DNA of 64,000 bases from Curtobacterium pusillum (GTDB lineage Bacteria; Actinomycetota; Actinomycetes; Actinomycetales; Microbacteriaceae). Each line of letters starts with the position of its first letter. Within the stretch, counting starts at the first letter, position 1. The position numbers and the translations under genes are program-made. Positions 61,298-64,000 of this stretch are shown here, piece after piece. The stretch lies in NCBI RefSeq assembly GCF_013359865.1, contig NZ_JABMCE010000084.1, positions 186,001 to 250,000 of the forward strand, given 5' to 3'. Under the pieces are notes generated by a model. It saw only the letters and a list, made by a program, of their open reading frames with translations. It was not told the origin of the DNA and did not search any database.

Positions 61298-62308
61298 TCA
61301 GGCCTCGCGGGTCTTCGGGCTGCTGTCGTTCGTCTTCGCGGGATCGCGCTCCACGACCGAGCCGAGGGCGTCGTCGATGCGGGACATGAGCTCCGCGGGG
61401 ATCGACACCCCGGCAGCGCCGGCGTTGTCGTGGACCTGCTCCGGCCGCGAGGCGCCGATGATCGCGGACGCCACGTTCTCGTTCTGCAGGACCCACGCCA
61501 CCGCGAGCTGCGCCATCGACAGGTTCAGTTCTTCCGCGATCGGCTTGAGGTCCTGCACGGCGGACAGCACCTCGTCGTTCATGAACCGCTGGATCATCTT
61601 CGCGCCGCCCTTGTCGTCCGTGGCGCGCGAGCCCTCGGGCAGCGGCTGACCGGGCTGGTACTTCCCCGTCAGGACACCCTGCGCGATCGGCGACCAGACG
61701 ATCTGCGAGATGCCCAGCTCCTCGGACGTCGGGACGACCTCGCCCTCGATGACTCGCCAGAGCGCGGAGTACTGCGGCTGGTTCGAGATGAGCTGCACGC
61801 CGAGGTCCTCCGCGAGGGCGTGACCGGCGCGGAGCTGCTCCGCCGTCCACTCGGAGACGCCGATGTAGAGCGCCTTCCCCTGGCGGACGACGTCGGCGAA
61901 CGCCGTCATCGTCTCCTCGAGCGGGGTCTCGTAGTCGAACCGGTGCGCCTGGTAGAGGTCGACGTAGTCGGTCTGCAGGCGTTCCAACGAGCCGTTGATC
62001 GACTCGAGGATGTGCTTGCGCGACAAGCCGGTGTCGTTGTGGCCCTTCGGTCCGGTCGGCCCGAACACCTTCGTGGCGATCTCGAGCGACTGACGCCGCT
62101 CCCCCTTCAGCGCTTCGCCGAGGACCGTCTCGGCACCGGTGTTCGCGTAGACGTCAGCGGTGTCGAACGTCGAGATGCCGACGTCGAGCGCTGCCCGCAC
62201 GCAGGCGATCGCGGCGTCGTTCTCGACCTGGGAGGCGTGGGTGAGCCAGTTGCCGTAGGTGATCTCGGAGACCTTGAGTCCCGAGTTGCCGAGGTAGCGG
62301 TACTCCAT
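61298..62308 (-). CDS. Aldo/keto reductase, potassium-channel-beta-like
   Basis: A 336-residue aldo/keto reductase of the voltage-gated potassium-channel beta subunit type (AKR6/YghZ-like). The motifs are YRYLGNSGLKVSEITYGN, the FDTADVY segment with Asp and Tyr, the Lys in IATKVFGPTG, and the Gln/His pocket in YQAHRFD. The cofactor-binding part has SAIIGASRPEQV. ATG at 62308. Substrate unknown; these proteins often reduce small aldehydes. Confidence 0.92.
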   Translation of the reverse strand: MEYRYLGNSGLKVSEITYGNWLTHASQVENDAAIACVRAALDVGISTFDTADVYANTGAETVLGEALKGERRQSLEIATKVFGPTGPKGHNDTGLSRKHILESINGSLERLQTDYVDLYQAHRFDYETPLEETMTAFADVVRQGKALYIGVSEWTAEQLRAGHALAEDLGVQLISNQPQYSALWRVIEGEVVPTSEELGISQIVWSPIAQGVLTGKYQPGQPLPEGSRATDDKGGAKMIQRFMNDEVLSAVQDLKPIAEELNLSMAQLAVAWVLQNENVASAIIGASRPEQVHDNAGAAGVSIPAELMSRIDDALGSVVERDPAKTNDSSPKTREA

Positions 62309-62430
62309 GTGCGTGTCACTCCTGTCGTTGCCGCGTCGGTGCGGCTCGGTCGTGACGGTACGCGGGGTCGGCGGTGCAGGATCGAGGGAGTGCGGTGCAG
62401 TGGTGCGCCGCCGGGAGCGAAGGAGCATCC

Positions 62431-63423
62431 ATGTCGGGACCGAGCGTGCTGTTCATCGGCGGCAGCGGGGTCATCAGCGCCGCCTGCGTCCGCGAAGCCG
62501 TCGAACAGGGGGTCGACGTGACGGTGCTCAACCGGGGCACCACCGGGGGCAGGCCGATCCCGGAGAGCGTGACGCGCCTCCAGGCCGACGTCTCGGACCG
62601 CAGCGCACTGGCGGACGTCCTCGGCGACCGCCGGTTCGACGTCGTCGTCAACTGGATCGCCTTCACACCGGACCAGGTGCAGGCCGACGTCGAGTTCTTC
62701 GCCGGGCGGACCCGGCAGTACGTCTTCATCTCGTCGGCCTCGGCGTACCAGACCCCGGCCACGCATCTGCCGATCACCGAGTCGACGCCGCTGAAGAACC
62801 CGTACTGGCAGTACTCGCGCGACAAGATCGCCTGCGAGGAACTCCTGATGACGGCGTACCGGGAGCAGGACTTCCCGGTGACGATCGTGCGGCCGTCGCA
62901 CACCTACGACGAGACGAAGCTGCCGCTCACCGGCGGGTGGACGGCGGTTGGCCGGATGCGCGCGGGGAAGCCGATCATCATCACCGGCGACGGGTCCTCG
63001 CTCTGGACGATCACGCACAGCCGCGACTTCGCGGTCGGGTTCACCGGGCTGCTCGACCGCGCCGAGGCAATCGGCGAGGCGTTCACGATCACGAGCGACG
63101 AGGCGCCGACGTGGAACGCCATCGCGCAGGAGATCGCCGCGGCCGCCGGCGTCGAGGACCTGCAGATCGTGCACGTCCCGGCGGACGCGATCGCGGCCGT
63201 CGATGCGGACTGGGGTGCCGCGCTGCTCGGCGACAAGGCGAACAGCTCGGTGTTCGACAACAGCAAGGTGCGGTCGCTCGTGCCCTGGTACCGGGCGCGG
63301 ACACCGTACCGGCAGGGTGTGCGGGAGGTGATCGCCTGGTACGAGTCACACCCGGAGGCGCAGGTGGTCGACGAGCGCCTGGACGCCCTGATGGACGAGC
63401 TGGCGGAGCGCTGGCAGGTCTGA
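62431..63423 (+). CDS. NAD-dependent epimerase/dehydratase family protein
   Basis: A 330-residue extended short-chain dehydrogenase. The nucleotide-binding stretch reads IGGSGVISAACV, so the usual GxxGxxG loop is present as GGSGVIS with a shortened spacing. The segment VFISSASAY and the YWQYSRDKIACEE region (catalytic Tyr and Lys) follow, then RPSHTYDETKLPLTGGW. Similar proteins are annotated as sugar-nucleotide epimerases or reductases; the substrate is unknown. AAGGAG is seven bases before the ATG. It is divergent from the aldo/keto reductase gene and converges on rocD. Confidence 0.85.
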   Translation: MSGPSVLFIGGSGVISAACVREAVEQGVDVTVLNRGTTGGRPIPESVTRLQADVSDRSALADVLGDRRFDVVVNWIAFTPDQVQADVEFFAGRTRQYVFISSASAYQTPATHLPITESTPLKNPYWQYSRDKIACEELLMTAYREQDFPVTIVRPSHTYDETKLPLTGGWTAVGRMRAGKPIIITGDGSSLWTITHSRDFAVGFTGLLDRAEAIGEAFTITSDEAPTWNAIAQEIAAAAGVEDLQIVHVPADAIAAVDADWGAALLGDKANSSVFDNSKVRSLVPWYRARTPYRQGVREVIAWYESHPEAQVVDERLDALMDELAERWQV

Positions 63424-63485
63424 GCCGGGCGGGGCCGGGCCGGGCGCCGCCGGGCCCCGCCGGGCGGAGCCGGACCCCGCCGGGT

Positions 63486-63555
63486 GCAAGACACCGGTGT
63501 TCGCGCTCCGCACCGCGGGATGCGGGGGTTCGACGCGCGAACACCGGTGTTTTGC
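63486..63555. repeat. 70-bp dispersed palindrome, copy 2
   Basis: Arms GCAAGACACCGGTGTTCGCGC and the complement with one mismatch, same 28-base middle type (CACCGCGGGATGCG, then GGGTTCGACG) as copy 1. It ends three bases from the stop of the rocD-like gene and lies between that gene and the converging epimerase gene. Its arm tip and loop differ slightly from copy 1, with changes partly compensated. Confidence 0.85.
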
Positions 63556-63558
63556 GGA

Positions 63559-64000
63559 TCAGGCGCTGCGGGCGTGCAGGACGTCGCCGAGGGCGCCGAT
63601 CGCGAGTCGGATCTCGTCGTCGGTCACGACGAGCGGCGGCGCGAACCGGATCGTCGACCCGTGGGTGTCCTTCACGAGCACCCCGCGGTCGGCCAGGTCC
63701 TGCGAGATCTGCTTGCCGGTGCCGAGCGCGGGGTCGATGTCGATCCCGGCCCAGAGACCCGCGACACGGTGCGCCACGACACCCTGCCCGACGAGGTCGT
63801 CGAGGAGTCCGCGCAACAGCGGTTCGCCGTCGAGCGCCCGCCGCTGGAACGTGCCCTCGCCGAGCATCGCCACGACCTCGGAACCGACGGCCGCCGCGAG
63901 CGGGTTGCCCCCGAACGTGGAGCCGTGCTCGCCGGGGCGCAGGACCCCGAGGACCTCGCGGGAGCCGACGACCGCCGACACCGGGACGATCCCTCCGCCG
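63559..64000 (-). CDS. rocD: Ornithine aminotransferase-like class III aminotransferase, C-terminal part
   Basis: Only about 147 codons are in the window; the frame is open to the right edge, and the start and PLP-binding Lys lie just beyond it. The visible part has GGGIVPVSAVVGS, the GEHGSTFGGNPLAAAVG signature and GLWAGIDIDPALGTGKQI of ornithine aminotransferases, then STIRFAPPLVVTDDEI near the end. The enzyme converts ornithine and 2-oxoacid to glutamate semialdehyde. Gene assignment is by similarity of this segment only. Confidence 0.85.
   Translation of the reverse strand, partial: GGGIVPVSAVVGSREVLGVLRPGEHGSTFGGNPLAAAVGSEVVAMLGEGTFQRRALDGEPLLRGLLDDLVGQGVVAHRVAGLWAGIDIDPALGTGKQISQDLADRGVLVKDTHGSTIRFAPPLVVTDDEIRLAIGALGDVLHARSA

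Overview
The window is high-GC (roughly 70% or more), densely packed DNA that looks chromosomal and comes from an actinobacterium. Gene order and protein types (ClpC1-type ClpC, tilS-hpt-ftsH-folP-folB-folK-DUF3180, mycobacterial-type ArgA acetyltransferase, class E-like sortase substrate, RipA/PcsB-like wall hydrolases) fit the Microbacteriaceae, most likely a Curtobacterium-like organism. The genus is inferred from general resemblance; no database comparison was made. I see no CRISPR array, prophage, integrase or intact insertion sequence.

Layout. 1-4.3 kb: the end of an MlrC-type peptidase gene and a cutC gene, then a small lower-GC accessory patch. The patch holds a decayed MmyB-type regulator, an unrecognised operon of three envelope or secreted proteins, a possible transposase fragment and an HTH gene. 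4.3-7 kb: aldo/keto reductase, msrA and a MetE-C-like methyltransferase around a large palindromic terminator. 7-13.8 kb: a LacI regulator and an ABC importer plus GH31 glycosidase operon behind a clear promoter/operator. 13.8-19.3 kb: a tightly overlapping six-gene molybdoenzyme operon (nitrate-reductase-like oxidoreductase, a His-rich helical protein, HPP membrane protein, mobA, DUF6457, moeA). 19.4-27.5 kb: a sugar or sugar-acid regulon (ManD-like and DgoD-like dehydratases, a NAD dehydrogenase of the uronate dehydrogenase/epimerase type, ABC importer, LacI regulator). Its two promoters share the same architecture and the same operator.

27.5-34 kb: a short tandem repeat next to a truncated carbohydrate-binding domain, a 1121-residue wall-anchored surface protein with six near-identical IPT/TIG repeats, two alcohol dehydrogenase-type genes and tRNA-Ser(CGA). 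34-43 kb: SGNH hydrolase, radA, sseB-like, csp, a membrane-anchored protein, ArgA-type acetyltransferase, SRPBCC protein, clpC and NAD kinase. 43-45.4 kb: a group-2-like sigma-70 factor with an unusual region 4.2, preceded by a cluster of GGGGTAC motifs, then three small hypothetical genes. 45.4-57.2 kb: a long minus-strand housekeeping array (lysS, DUF2520, two PH-domain proteins, DUF3180, folK, folB, folP, ftsH, an inserted secreted Ig-like gene, hpt, tilS). 57.3-60.6 kb: ppa and two paralogous coiled-coil peptidoglycan hydrolases. 60.9-64 kb: tRNA-Glu, tRNA-Asp and tRNA-Phe, an aldo/keto reductase, an epimerase-type gene and the start of a rocD-like aminotransferase, with two copies of a 70-bp dispersed palindrome.

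The parts most worth a second look are the unrecognised three-gene operon, the shared-operator sugar-acid regulon, the DgoD-like gene that seems to have lost its stop codon, the molybdoenzyme operon with a missing iron-sulfur ligand, the GGGGTAC cluster at the sigma gene, and two families of dispersed palindromes at the ends of genes.
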